From contig NZ_MABH01000111.1 of the NCBI RefSeq assembly GCF_001720585.1, positions 1 through 57,610 on the forward strand: a stretch of DNA of 57,610 bases, in the 5' to 3' direction. The first letter of the stretch is position 1. Every line of letters starts with the position of its first letter. The notes beneath the pieces were generated by a model, which saw only the letters and a program-made list of their open reading frames with translations, searched no databases and had not been told where the DNA came from. Shown piece after piece: positions 16,810 through 25,195 of this stretch. The position numbers and the translations under genes are program-made. The DNA is from Cereibacter johrii (lineage in GTDB: Bacteria > Pseudomonadota > Alphaproteobacteria > Rhodobacterales > Rhodobacteraceae).

Positions 16810-17609
16810 TGGCGGAAGGTCTTGCGACGGGCCGGCCGGTAATCGAGGCCCGCGGCGTGGGATTGACCTTCGCCACCGCCGATGGGCCGGTCCATGCGCT
16901 GAAGGACGTGACCCTCAGGGTGATGAAGGGGGATTTCGTCTCCTTCATCGGCCCCTCCGGCTGCGGCAAGACCACCTTCCTGCGCGCGGTGGCCGCGCTC
17001 GAACATCCGACCGAGGGCGAGCTGCGCGTGAACGGCATGACGCCCGAGGAGGCGCGCCGCCGCCGCGCCTACGGCTATGTGTTTCAGGCCGCAGGGCTTT
17101 ATCCCTGGCGCACCATTGCGGGGAACATCCGCCTGCCGCTCGAGATCATGGGCTTTGCCCGCGACGAGCAGGAGCGGCGTGTCCGGGACGTGCTGCAGCT
17201 GGTCGAGCTGGACGGGTTCGGCAAGAAATACCCCTGGCAGCTCTCGGGGGGGATGCAGCAGCGCGCCTCGATCGCGCGGGCCTTGGCCTTCGACGCGGAC
17301 ATCCTGTTGATGGACGAGCCCTTCGGCGCGCTCGACGAGATCGTGCGCGACCGGCTGAACGAGGCGCTCCTGAAGCTCTGGGCGCGGACCGGCAAGACCA
17401 TCGGCTTCGTCACCCATTCCATCCCCGAGGCGGTCTATCTCTCGACGAAGATCGTGGTGATGTCGCCCCGCCCGGGCCGGATCACCGATGTGATCGAGAG
17501 CCCTCTGCCGCGGGAGCGCCCGCTCGACATCCGCGACAGCCGCGACTTCATCGAGATCGCCCACCGCGTCCGCGAGGGCCTGAGGGCGGGGCATTCCTAT
17601 GACGAGTGA
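16809..17609 (+). CDS. ABC transporter ATP-binding protein (NMT1/THI5-type importer)
   Basis: Cytosolic ATPase of 266 residues from the nitrate/sulfonate/pyrimidine subfamily. Walker A is GPSGCGKT at 48-55, the signature LSGGMQQ is at 145-151, and Walker B DILLMDE at 164-170 is followed by PFGALDE. It begins within the stop codon of dihydropyrimidinase. The two permeases and binding protein follow after 180 bases. By position the importer is expected to bring in pyrimidine bases or related cyclic ureides. Confidence 0.93.
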   Translation: MAEGLATGRPVIEARGVGLTFATADGPVHALKDVTLRVMKGDFVSFIGPSGCGKTTFLRAVAALEHPTEGELRVNGMTPEEARRRRAYGYVFQAAGLYPWRTIAGNIRLPLEIMGFARDEQERRVRDVLQLVELDGFGKKYPWQLSGGMQQRASIARALAFDADILLMDEPFGALDEIVRDRLNEALLKLWARTGKTIGFVTHSIPEAVYLSTKIVVMSPRPGRITDVIESPLPRERPLDIRDSRDFIEIAHRVREGLRAGHSYDE

Positions 17610-17700
17610 GGGTCAGGCCTGCGATCCGGGCGATGCGGCGTTCGGACCTGCCTTCAGGTTCTCCGCGCATCGTCAGGGAAATGAACGAGTTTTCCAGATG

Positions 17701-17756
17701 GCAGCGCCCGGCGGGGGATGCCGCCGGGCCGCTGCCCCCATGGGTGCCGTGGGGCA
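17701..17756 (+). promoter_or_regulatory. Two overlapping hairpins in the intra-operon gap (attenuator-like)
   Basis: The 180-base gap between ATPase and permease genes holds a very strong hairpin: GCAGCGCCCGGCGG at 17701-17714 pairs with CCGCCGGGCCGCTGC at 17721-17735 (one bulged C). A second hairpin, TGCCCC at 17733-17738 with GGGGCA at 17751-17756, shares three bases with the first. They may act in attenuation or differential mRNA stability. No T-run follows either. Confidence 0.5.
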
Positions 17757-17789
17757 GTCCCGGGTCCCGTTGACGGGTGGAGGCGGTGC

Positions 17790-18653
17790 ATGAGGTCGAT
17801 CCTTCCCGTCCTCACCGTCGTCGCCGTGATCGTGGCGCTCTGGTATGGGGCGGCGGCGGCGATGAATGCGCAATGGGTGCGCGATCAGGCGGCGCGGGCG
17901 GGCACCGAGGTCAGCCTCGCCCAAATCCTGCCCCGGACCATGAGCCAGGAGCGGCCCGTGCTGCCTGCGCCGCATCAGGTGGCCAAGGGCCTCTGGGAGG
18001 GCGTGGCCGGCCAGAAGATCACCTCGAAGCGCAGCCTCGTCTATCACGGCTGGATCACACTCTCGGCGACGCTTCTGGGCTTCGGCATCGGCACCGGGCT
18101 CGGGATCCTGCTCGCCATCGGCATCATCCACAACCGCGCGATGGACCAGAGCGTCATGCCCTGGGCCATCGCGAGCCAGACCATCCCGATCCTCGCCATC
18201 GCGCCGATGATCATCGTGGTGCTGAATTCGATCGGCGTCTCGGGGCTTCTGCCCAAGGCGGTGATCTCGGCCTATCTCAGCTTCTTCCCGGTGGTGGTGG
18301 GCATGGTGAAGGGGCTGCGCAGCCCCGATGCGATGCAGCTCGACCTCCTGTCCACCTATAATGCGAGCCGCGCGCAGGCCTTCTGGAAGCTGCGGCTGCC
18401 GGCTTCGATGCCCTATCTCTTCGCCTCGCTGAAGGTGGGGATCGCGGCGAGCCTTGTCGGCGCCATCGTGGGCGAGCTTCCCACCGGCGCGGTGGCGGGT
18501 CTCGGGGCGCGGCTTCTGTCGGGGAGCTATTACGGGCAGACGATCCAGATCTGGTCCGCGCTGTTTGCGGCCGCCATCGTGGCGGCGGCGCTGGTCGGGA
18601 TCGTGGGCGCGATCCAGACGCGGGTGCTGCGGCGGATGGGGATGGCGCGATGA
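17790..18653 (+). CDS. ABC transporter permease, first subunit
   Basis: Inner-membrane permease of 287 residues of the SsuC/TauC/ThiX type. Residues 1-24 form a membrane segment, a periplasmic stretch follows, then about five helices with the cytoplasmic EAA loop (YNASRAQAFWKLRLPASMP). The ATG at 17790 follows GGTGGAGG. The family permease domain occupies about residues 85-280. It overlaps the next permease gene by 4 bases (ATGA), so the two probably form a heterodimer. Confidence 0.92.
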   Translation: MRSILPVLTVVAVIVALWYGAAAAMNAQWVRDQAARAGTEVSLAQILPRTMSQERPVLPAPHQVAKGLWEGVAGQKITSKRSLVYHGWITLSATLLGFGIGTGLGILLAIGIIHNRAMDQSVMPWAIASQTIPILAIAPMIIVVLNSIGVSGLLPKAVISAYLSFFPVVVGMVKGLRSPDAMQLDLLSTYNASRAQAFWKLRLPASMPYLFASLKVGIAASLVGAIVGELPTGAVAGLGARLLSGSYYGQTIQIWSALFAAAIVAAALVGIVGAIQTRVLRRMGMAR

Positions 18654-19501
18654 CGCTCGTGTTCCTCGCCCTCGTCACCTGGGTCGTGACGCTCGTGCTG
18701 AATGTGCGGATCTCGCGGTCGGCCTTCTCCGAGACCCGGATCGGGCGCCTCGTGGTGCCGGCGATCTTCGGGCTCACCGTGCTTCTGGTCTGGGAGCTGC
18801 TGGTGCGCGGGCTTCAGGTGCCCACGGTGATCCTGCCGCCGCCCTCGGCCATCGGAGCGCGGATCGCGGGCAGCCTGCCCGTCCTCTGGGGCGATTTCGT
18901 GCAGACCTTCGTGAAGGGCGCGCTTTCGGGCTGGCTCATCGGCTGCGCGGCGGCGGTGGCCACGGCCATCGCCATCGACCGCTCTCCCTTCCTGCAGCGG
19001 GGGCTGCTGCCGGTGGGCAATTTCGTGGCGGCGCTGCCCATCGTGGGGATCGCGCCGATCCTCGTCATGTGGTTCGGCTTCGACTGGCAGTCGAAGGCTG
19101 CGGTCGTGGTGGTCATGGTCTTCTTCCCCGTGCTCGTGAACACGGTCGAGGGGCTCGCGGCCACCGACCGGATGCAGCGCGACCTGATGAAGACCTATTC
19201 GGCGAGCTACGCCCAGACGCTCCTCAAGCTGCGGCTGCCCGCGGCCATGCCCTTCATCTTCAACGGGCTGAAGATCGCCACCACGCTCGCCCTGATCGGG
19301 GCCATCGTCGCCGAATTCTTCGGCAGCCCGATCCGCGGCATGGGCTTTCGCATCTCGGCCGAGGTCGGCCGCCTCGGACTCGACATGGTCTGGGCCGAGA
19401 TAGCGGTTGCAGCACTGGCGGGCTCGGCCTTCTATGGGGTGGTCGCTCTGGTCGAACGAGGGCTGACCTTCTGGCACCCGTCCCAACGACGTCAACGATA
19501 G
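18650..19501 (+). CDS. ABC transporter permease, second subunit
   Basis: Second membrane subunit of 283 residues, related to the first, with the EAA loop TYSASYAQTLLKLRLPAAMP (about residues 182-201) and the family pattern VAALPIVGIAPILVMWFG. It starts inside the stop of the preceding permease gene. Together with the ATPase and binding protein it completes a four-gene importer linked to pyrimidine degradation. Confidence 0.92.
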   Translation: MTLVFLALVTWVVTLVLNVRISRSAFSETRIGRLVVPAIFGLTVLLVWELLVRGLQVPTVILPPPSAIGARIAGSLPVLWGDFVQTFVKGALSGWLIGCAAAVATAIAIDRSPFLQRGLLPVGNFVAALPIVGIAPILVMWFGFDWQSKAAVVVVMVFFPVLVNTVEGLAATDRMQRDLMKTYSASYAQTLLKLRLPAAMPFIFNGLKIATTLALIGAIVAEFFGSPIRGMGFRISAEVGRLGLDMVWAEIAVAALAGSAFYGVVALVERGLTFWHPSQRRQR

Positions 19502-19530
19502 CCCCGAAGGGGCACAACACGGAGGTTTCG

Positions 19531-20511
19531 ATGAAAGGACTGCTGACCGGAGCCGCGCTTTTCGCGCTCGCCGCCGGCACGGCTTCGGCCGAGGAGGTGA
19601 CGCTCCAGCTGAAATGGGTGACGCAGGCCCAGTTCGCGGGCTACTACGTCGCGCTCGATCAGGGCTTCTACGAGGAGGAGGGGCTCGAGGTCACGATCAA
19701 GCCGGGCGGCCCCGATGTGGCGCCGGTGCAGGTGCTGCTGGGCGGCGGCGCCGACGTGATGGTCGACTGGCTGCCCTCGGCGCTCGCCGCGCGCGAGCAG
19801 GGGGCCGACATCGTCAACATCGCCCAGCCGTTCAAGAGCTCGGGCATGATGCTGACCTGTCTGAAGGAGTCGGGCGTGTCGGGGCCCGAGGACTTCAAGG
19901 GCAAGACGCTCGGCGTCTGGTTCGGCGGCAACGAATATCCCTTCCTCAACTGGATGTCGAAGCTGGGCCTGCCCACCGACGGCTCGCCCGAAGGCGTGAC
20001 GGTGCTCAAGCAGGGCTTCAACGTCGATCCGCTTCTGCAGAAGCAGGCGGCCTGCATCTCGACCATGACCTACAACGAATATTGGCAGGTTATCGACGCG
20101 GGCCTCTCGCCGGACGACCTCGTGACCTTCAAATACGAGGATCAGGGCGTGGCGACCCTCGAGGACGGTCTCTATGTGATGGCCGACAAGCTGAAGGATC
20201 CGGCCTTCGTCGAGACCATGGCCAAGTTCGTGCGGGCCTCGATGAAGGGCTGGAAATGGGCCGAGGAGAACCCCGACGACGCGGCCATGATCGTGCTCGA
20301 CAATGACGACACGGGCGCGCAGACCGAGAGCCACCAGAAGCGGATGATGGGCGAGGTGGCGAAGCTGACCGCGGGCTCGGACGGCACGCTCGACGAGGCG
20401 GATTACAAGCGCACCGTGGCGACCCTGATGGGCGGCGGCTCGGACCCGGTGATCTCGAAGGAACCCGAGGGCGCCTGGACCCACGAGGTCACCGACAAGG
20501 CGCTGCAATAA
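19531..20511 (+). CDS. NMT1/THI5-like ABC transporter substrate-binding protein
   Basis: Periplasmic binding protein of 326 residues with signal peptide MKGLLTGAALFALAAGTASA. The mature N-terminus LQLKWVTQAQFAGYYVALDQ is characteristic of the NMT1/THI5 family, which binds thiamine-pyrimidine precursors, riboflavin and other heterocycles. Start and ribosome site (GGAGG) are clear, and a terminator follows. Being last in the pyrimidine-degradation operon, its ligand is probably a pyrimidine, dihydropyrimidine or hydantoin; this is inference. Confidence 0.92.
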   Translation: MKGLLTGAALFALAAGTASAEEVTLQLKWVTQAQFAGYYVALDQGFYEEEGLEVTIKPGGPDVAPVQVLLGGGADVMVDWLPSALAAREQGADIVNIAQPFKSSGMMLTCLKESGVSGPEDFKGKTLGVWFGGNEYPFLNWMSKLGLPTDGSPEGVTVLKQGFNVDPLLQKQAACISTMTYNEYWQVIDAGLSPDDLVTFKYEDQGVATLEDGLYVMADKLKDPAFVETMAKFVRASMKGWKWAEENPDDAAMIVLDNDDTGAQTESHQKRMMGEVAKLTAGSDGTLDEADYKRTVATLMGGGSDPVISKEPEGAWTHEVTDKALQ

Positions 20512-20519
20512 GCTTCGGC

Positions 20520-20543
20520 AGGGGCGCGCTGCGGTGCGCCCCT
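20520..20543. terminator. Terminator hairpin, importer operon / FAD oxidoreductase
   Basis: Arms AGGGGCGC / GCGCCCCT around an 8-base loop lie in the 44-base gap between convergent genes; TCGCTTTG follows on the plus strand. Confidence 0.6.
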
Positions 20544-20555
20544 CGCTTTGCCGCC

Positions 20556-21938
20556 TTACGGCAGGAGCTTGCCGGGATTGAGGATGCCCTTGGGATCGAG
20601 CGCCTCTTTCATCGCCCGCATGGTGGCCAGCGCCGGGCCGTGCTGGGCCTCCATCTTGCCGATCTTGCCCATGCCGATCCCGTGTTCGCCCGACACGACC
20701 CCGCCCAGCCGCAGGGCCAGATCCGACAGGAGGTCGGTGAACTCCTTCACCCGCTTCATCTCTCCCGCATCCTCGGGGTCGACGAGGATGCCGCAATGGA
20801 AGTTGCCGTCGCCCACATGGCCCACGATGGCCTGCACGAGGCCGCGGGCGCGGCCCTCTTCCTGCGCGACCGCGACCGCCTCGGCCAGCGCCGAGATCGG
20901 CACGCAGACATCGGTCGAGACCGTCCGCGCCCCCGGCCGCAGCCGCCGCGTCGCATGGTGGGCATTGTGGCGCATCGACCAGAGCGCGCGGCGCTCCTCG
21001 GGCTTCTGCGACCAGCGGAACGCCTGCCCGCCGTGATCGGCCGCGATCTCGCCGAAGAGGGCGGCCGTCTCGGTCACGCCGCTCTCGCTGCCGTGGAACT
21101 CGACGAAGAGATGCGGCTCCTCGGGCAGCCCCGCATCGGCATGGAGGTTGAAGCCGCGCACCATCATCGCATCGACCAGTTCGATCCGGGCTATGGGCAG
21201 GCCCATCTGGATCGTGGCGATGACGGTTGCGACCGCCTCGGCCACCGAGGGAAAGCGGCAGATCGCGGCCGACTGCGCCTCGGGCTGGCCGAACAGGCGC
21301 AGCGTGAGCTCGGTGATGATGCCGAGTGTGCCCTCCGAGCCCACAAAGAGGTGGGTGAGATCGTAGCCCGTGGCGGATTTGCGCGCCCGGCTGCCGGTGC
21401 GGAACACGGTGCCGTCGGCCTGCACCACCTCGAGCGCCAGCACCGCCTCGCGCATCGTGCCGTAGCGGACGGCGGTCGTGCCCGAAGCGCGGGTCGCGGC
21501 CATGCCGCCCAGCGTGGCATTGGCGCCCGGATCGATCGGGAAGAAGAGGCCCGTGTCGCGCAGATGGGCGTTCAGCGCCTCGCGCGTGACGCCGGGCTGC
21601 ACCACCGCGTCGAGATCCTCGGCATGGACGGCCAGCACCCGGTCCATGCCCGTCAGGTCGAGCGCGATGCCGCCGCGGATCGCCAGATGGTGGCCCTCGA
21701 GCGAGGAGCGCGCGCCCTGCGCCACCACCGGCGTGCCCGCGGCATGGCAGAGCGCGAGGAGGCGAGAGACCTCTTGGGTCGAGGCGGGGCGCGCCACCGC
21801 ATCGGGCAGGGCTGCCGGATACCAGGCCTCGTTCTCGGCATGTTGCGCGCGCGCGGCCTCGGAGGTCACGAGCCGCTCGCCCAGAAGATCGCGGAGCGCA
21901 GGGATCGGATCGCGCGGGGCGGGGCCGGGCAGGGTCAT
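20556..21938 (-). CDS. FAD-binding 2-hydroxyacid oxidase (D-lactate/glycolate dehydrogenase GlcD type)
   Basis: Flavoprotein of 460 residues: an FAD_binding_4 domain (about 40-220, with AQGARSSLEGHH, DPGANATLGGMAAT and GTLGIITELTLR) and an FAD-oxidase C-terminal domain (about 220-458, with HVGDGNFHCGI and SGEHGIGMGKIG). It oxidises a D-2-hydroxyacid (D-lactate, glycolate or D-2-hydroxyglutarate), passing electrons to the respiratory chain. The start at 21938 follows GGAG; a 20-codon upstream extension lacks support. It is divergent from the dehydratase gene and could oxidise the lactate or glycolate produced by that pathway. Confidence 0.9.
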   Translation of the reverse strand: MTLPGPAPRDPIPALRDLLGERLVTSEAARAQHAENEAWYPAALPDAVARPASTQEVSRLLALCHAAGTPVVAQGARSSLEGHHLAIRGGIALDLTGMDRVLAVHAEDLDAVVQPGVTREALNAHLRDTGLFFPIDPGANATLGGMAATRASGTTAVRYGTMREAVLALEVVQADGTVFRTGSRARKSATGYDLTHLFVGSEGTLGIITELTLRLFGQPEAQSAAICRFPSVAEAVATVIATIQMGLPIARIELVDAMMVRGFNLHADAGLPEEPHLFVEFHGSESGVTETAALFGEIAADHGGQAFRWSQKPEERRALWSMRHNAHHATRRLRPGARTVSTDVCVPISALAEAVAVAQEEGRARGLVQAIVGHVGDGNFHCGILVDPEDAGEMKRVKEFTDLLSDLALRLGGVVSGEHGIGMGKIGKMEAQHGPALATMRAMKEALDPKGILNPGKLLP

Positions 21939-22236
21939 GGGCTTCTCCAAAGGGCGGTCTCGTCCCCGCACCAGACCCGAGCCCGCAGGCCGGGTCAACG
22001 GGGGCCGTCGCCCCGTGGAGGGTGTCTCCCGCGCGGGGGCCCTGCCAGACCGGCCTCATTTCACGCTTCGTGAAATGCAAGGCCTCGCGAGACAGATCCG
22101 TTGCGAAGGGACACCCACTCTCCCGATCCCGCTTCGTGATCCGCGACGAGCTCCGGCCGGGCCGGGCGGGCCCCGCGCCCTTGCCCTTGCCTGCGCGAGA
22201 GGGGATGCTGGAGGCCAGCGACAGGAGGCCGCAGAG
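21939..22236. promoter_or_regulatory. Divergent promoter region, FAD oxidoreductase / dehydratase
   Basis: A 298-base spacer. It contains a perfect inverted repeat CATTTCACG-CTT-CGTGAAATG at 22057-22077 and a 10-base direct repeat CGCTTCGTGA at 22064-22073 and 22130-22139. These are likely operator or mRNA structures; no clear -35/-10 pair is visible. Confidence 0.5.
22057..22077. repeat. Perfect 21-base inverted repeat
   Basis: Nine-base arms CATTTCACG and CGTGAAATG separated by CTT, about 160 bases upstream of the dehydratase start and 119 upstream of the FAD oxidoreductase start. It is a candidate operator. Confidence 0.6.
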
Positions 22237-24018
22237 ATGAGCGACACCCCCACCGGCAGGCGCTTCCGCTCACAGGCGTGGTTCGACAATCCCGACAATC
22301 CCGGGATGACCGCGCTCTATGTCGAGCGCTACCAGAACCAGGGCTACACGCGGCGCGAGCTGCAGGGCGACCGGCCGATCATCGGCATCGCCCAGTCGGG
22401 CTCGGATCTCGCGCCCTGCAACAAGATCCATCTCTTCCTTGCCGAGCGGGTGAAGGCGGGCATCCGCGATGCGGGCGGAGTGCCGATGGAATTTCCCGTC
22501 CATCCGATCCAGGAGACAGGGCGCAGGCCCACCGCCGCGCTCGACCGCAACCTCGCCTATCTCGGCCTCGTCGAGGTGCTGCACGGCTATCCGATCGACG
22601 GGGTGGTGCTGACCACCGGCTGCGACAAGACCACGCCCGCGCAGCTGATGGCGGCCGCGACGGTGGACCTTCCGGCCATCGTGCTCTCGGGCGGGCCCAT
22701 GCTCGACGGCTGGTGGGAGGGCAAGCTCGCAGGCTCGGGCACGATCATCTGGGAGAGCCGGCGGCTCCTGGCCGAAGGCGAGATCGACTATCCGGAATTC
22801 ATGGAGCGCGCCTGCGCCTCGGCCCCCTCGCTCGGCCATTGCAACACGATGGGCACCGCCTCGACGCTCAACGCGCTGGCCGAGGCGCTCGGCATGTCGC
22901 TGCCCGGATGCTCGGCCATCCCCGCGCCGTTCCGCGAGCGGATGAACATGGCCTATGCCACGGGCCGGCGCATCGTCGAGATGGTGCTGGCCGACCTGAA
23001 GCCCTCGGACATCCTCACGCGGCAGGCCTTCGAGAATGCGATCCGGGTCAATTCGGCCATCGGCGGCTCGACCAATGCGCCGCCGCACCTGCAGGCCATC
23101 GCGCGCCATGCGGGTGTCGAGCTCGCGGTCGAGGACTGGCAGACGGTGGGGTTCGACCTGCCGCTGCTGGTGAACATGCAGCCCGCCGGAGAATATCTGG
23201 GCGAGAGTTTCTTCCGGGCGGGCGGCGTGCCTGCCGTCATGGGCGAGCTGCTCGCGGCGGGGCTTCTCCATGCGGAGGCGCTGACCGTCACGGGAGAGAG
23301 CATCGGCCACAATCTCGCGGGCGAGCGCAGCCGCGACCGGCGGGTGATCCGGTCGGTCGAGGATCCCTTGCGCGAGAAGGCGGGGTTCCTCGTGCTGCGG
23401 GGCAATCTCTTCGACTCGGCCCTGATGAAGACCTCGGTCATCTCGGCCGAGTTCCGGCACCGCTTCCTCGCCCGGCCGGGGCGGGAGGGCATCCACGAGG
23501 CCCGCGCCGTGGTCTTCGAGGGACCGGAAGATTATCACGCGCGCATCAACGACCCCGACCTCGGGATCGACGAGACGACGATCCTCTTCATCCGCGGCGT
23601 GGGCTGCGTGGGCTATCCGGGCTCGGCCGAGGTGGTGAACATGCAGCCGCCGGACGGGCTACTGCGCGAGGGGGTGACGCATCTGCCGACGGTGGGCGAC
23701 GGGCGGCAATCGGGCACCTCCGAGAGCCCTTCGATCCTCAACGCCTCGCCCGAGGCGGCGGTGGGCGGCGGGCTTGCGCTCCTGCGGACCGGCGACCGGG
23801 TGCGGCTCGATCTGAACGCCTGCCGGCTCGACGCGCTGGTGGACGAGGCCGAATGGGAGGCGCGCCGCGCCGCCTGGACGCCGCCCGTCCTGCACCACCA
23901 GACCCCCTGGCAGGAGATCTACCGCCGGCTCGTGGGGCAGCTCGCCGATGGCGGCTGTCTGGAGCTCGCCACCACCTATCACCGGGTGGCACGCGAACTG
24001 CCGCGGGACAATCATTAG
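22237..24018 (+). CDS. IlvD/EDD-family sugar-acid dehydratase
   Basis: Iron-sulfur dehydratase of 593 residues that converts an aldonate to the 2-keto-3-deoxy acid. Cluster ligands are Cys61, Cys129 (TTGCDKTTP) and Cys202 (GHCNTMGTAST); the spacing of 68 and 73 equals that recalled for the [2Fe-2S] L-arabinonate dehydratase of Rhizobium (C59/C127/C200). The catalytic serine is probably Ser492 in GDGRQSGTSE. These features favour a sugar-acid dehydratase over the branched-chain enzyme IlvD. Start ATG follows AGGAGG. The exact aldonate (L-arabinonate, D-xylonate, L-fuconate, D-arabinonate) is not resolved. Confidence 0.88.
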   Translation: MSDTPTGRRFRSQAWFDNPDNPGMTALYVERYQNQGYTRRELQGDRPIIGIAQSGSDLAPCNKIHLFLAERVKAGIRDAGGVPMEFPVHPIQETGRRPTAALDRNLAYLGLVEVLHGYPIDGVVLTTGCDKTTPAQLMAAATVDLPAIVLSGGPMLDGWWEGKLAGSGTIIWESRRLLAEGEIDYPEFMERACASAPSLGHCNTMGTASTLNALAEALGMSLPGCSAIPAPFRERMNMAYATGRRIVEMVLADLKPSDILTRQAFENAIRVNSAIGGSTNAPPHLQAIARHAGVELAVEDWQTVGFDLPLLVNMQPAGEYLGESFFRAGGVPAVMGELLAAGLLHAEALTVTGESIGHNLAGERSRDRRVIRSVEDPLREKAGFLVLRGNLFDSALMKTSVISAEFRHRFLARPGREGIHEARAVVFEGPEDYHARINDPDLGIDETTILFIRGVGCVGYPGSAEVVNMQPPDGLLREGVTHLPTVGDGRQSGTSESPSILNASPEAAVGGGLALLRTGDRVRLDLNACRLDALVDEAEWEARRAAWTPPVLHHQTPWQEIYRRLVGQLADGGCLELATTYHRVARELPRDNH

Positions 24019-24025
24019 AAAGTTG

Positions 24026-24051
24026 GGGGCGGCGTTTCCGGACGCCGCCCC
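24026..24051. terminator. Bidirectional terminator, dehydratase / 2-hydroxyacid dehydrogenase
   Basis: A 10-bp stem GGGGCGGCGT / ACGCCGCCCC with a 6-base loop sits in the 42-base gap between two convergent genes. Confidence 0.7.
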
Positions 24052-24060
24052 GGCATCGCC

Positions 24061-25002
24061 TCAGGCGACCGGCGTCAGCAGCGGCTCGCCCTTCAGGAAG
24101 GCCGTGATGTTGGCGCGCTGCAACTCGCCCATCGCGCGGCGGGTCTCGACCGTGCCCGACCCCTGATGCGGCTGCAGGATCACGTTCGTGAGCGCGTGGA
24201 AGCGCGGGTCGACCGCGGGCTCGTTGCGGAAGACGTCGAGCGCGGCCCCGATCCGCCCGGCTTCGAGGGCGGCCAGAAGCGCCGTCTCGTCCACGGTCGA
24301 GCCGCGCGAGATGTTCACCAGCACCGCATTCTGCGGCATGCAGGCGATGACCTCGGCCGAAACGTAATTCTCGGTGGCGGGCCCTCCGACCAGCGCCACC
24401 ACCAGCCAGTCGACCTCGGCCGCGAGTCCTTCGGGGGTGGCGTGGAAGGTCCAGCCCGCGGGCACGTCCTTGGCGCTGCGCGAATGGTAGTGGATCTCCA
24501 TGCCGAAGGCCACGAGCCGGTCGGCGATGGCGCGCCCGATCCGGCCGAGCCCCATGATGCCCGCGCGCCCGCCCGAGAACTTGCGGTTCAGCGGGAAATC
24601 TTCGGCCGACCAGCGGCCCTCGCGGACGAAGCGGTCGCCCTCGGGGATGCGGCGGCAGAGGGCCAGCATCATCGCGAGCGCCGTGTCGGCCACGTCGTCG
24701 GTCAGCACGTCGGGCGTGTTCGTCACCCTGATGCCGCGGGCGCGGGCGGCCTCGATGTCGATGGCATCGAAGCCCACGCCGAAGTTCGCGATGACGCCGA
24801 GCGCGGGCAGAAGATCCATCGCCTCGCCGCCGAAGGGCGCGCCGCCCTTGTAGGCCACCGCCACCGCCTCGGCGCGGAGCGCAGGGTCGAGGCCGGCCAG
24901 ATCGGCGAGCTGCGGAACGGTCGTGACCGTGAAGCTGGCCTCCATCGCCTGCCTGTCCCAGTCGGGGTAGGAGCCCACCGCGATCACCCGTTGCCGTTCC
25001 AT
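24061..25002 (-). CDS. NAD(P)-dependent 2-hydroxyacid dehydrogenase
   Basis: D-isomer-specific 2-hydroxyacid dehydrogenase of 313 residues (GhrB/hydroxypyruvate reductase-like). The Rossmann motif is GLGRIG (GIMGLGRIGRAIADRL); the catalytic Arg is in NISRGSTVDE, the Glu in FRNEP and the His in LQPHQGSG. The start at 25002 (MERQRVIAVG) is chosen because AAGGAG is correctly spaced before it; a frame five codons longer would place that ribosome site inside the coding region. It is divergent from the SDR-FAH pair and may act on glyoxylate or hydroxypyruvate. Confidence 0.9.
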   Translation of the reverse strand: MERQRVIAVGSYPDWDRQAMEASFTVTTVPQLADLAGLDPALRAEAVAVAYKGGAPFGGEAMDLLPALGVIANFGVGFDAIDIEAARARGIRVTNTPDVLTDDVADTALAMMLALCRRIPEGDRFVREGRWSAEDFPLNRKFSGGRAGIMGLGRIGRAIADRLVAFGMEIHYHSRSAKDVPAGWTFHATPEGLAAEVDWLVVALVGGPATENYVSAEVIACMPQNAVLVNISRGSTVDETALLAALEAGRIGAALDVFRNEPAVDPRFHALTNVILQPHQGSGTVETRRAMGELQRANITAFLKGEPLLTPVA

Positions 25003-25195
25003 CCTGTCTCCTTTCATCCGCGGCGGCCTGCCCGAGGCCGCAGGGCCAAGGCTTGCATATCACAGCGCCTGCGGCCAGCCTTTGCGGCTGTTCCGCGTCC
25101 GCGGAACGTAGATTATTGATAATATCCGCGATCAGGGCTTGTTCTCTATCCGATATTGATCTTTGGTAGGCCCCAAGCTTGGGGAGGAGAGGACC
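25003..25195. promoter_or_regulatory. Divergent promoter region with palindromes, 2-hydroxyacid dehydrogenase / SDR
   Basis: This A+T-richer spacer contains a perfect palindrome GTTCCGC-GTCC-GCGGAAC at 25090-25107, another (ATTATTGATAAT) at 25112-25123, and the heptamer TATTGAT at 25114-25120 and 25154-25160, 40 bases apart (about four helical turns). These look like regulator sites; no matching regulator gene is adjacent. Confidence 0.6.

Noticed and set aside
17599-17793. A 64-codon frame between ABC ATPase and permease genes
   Set aside because: It is made of the strong hairpin sequence and has no protein-like character.
22022-22240. A 72-codon plus-strand frame before the dehydratase
   Set aside because: It spans the palindrome and repeat region, overlaps the dehydratase start in another frame and has no ribosome site.
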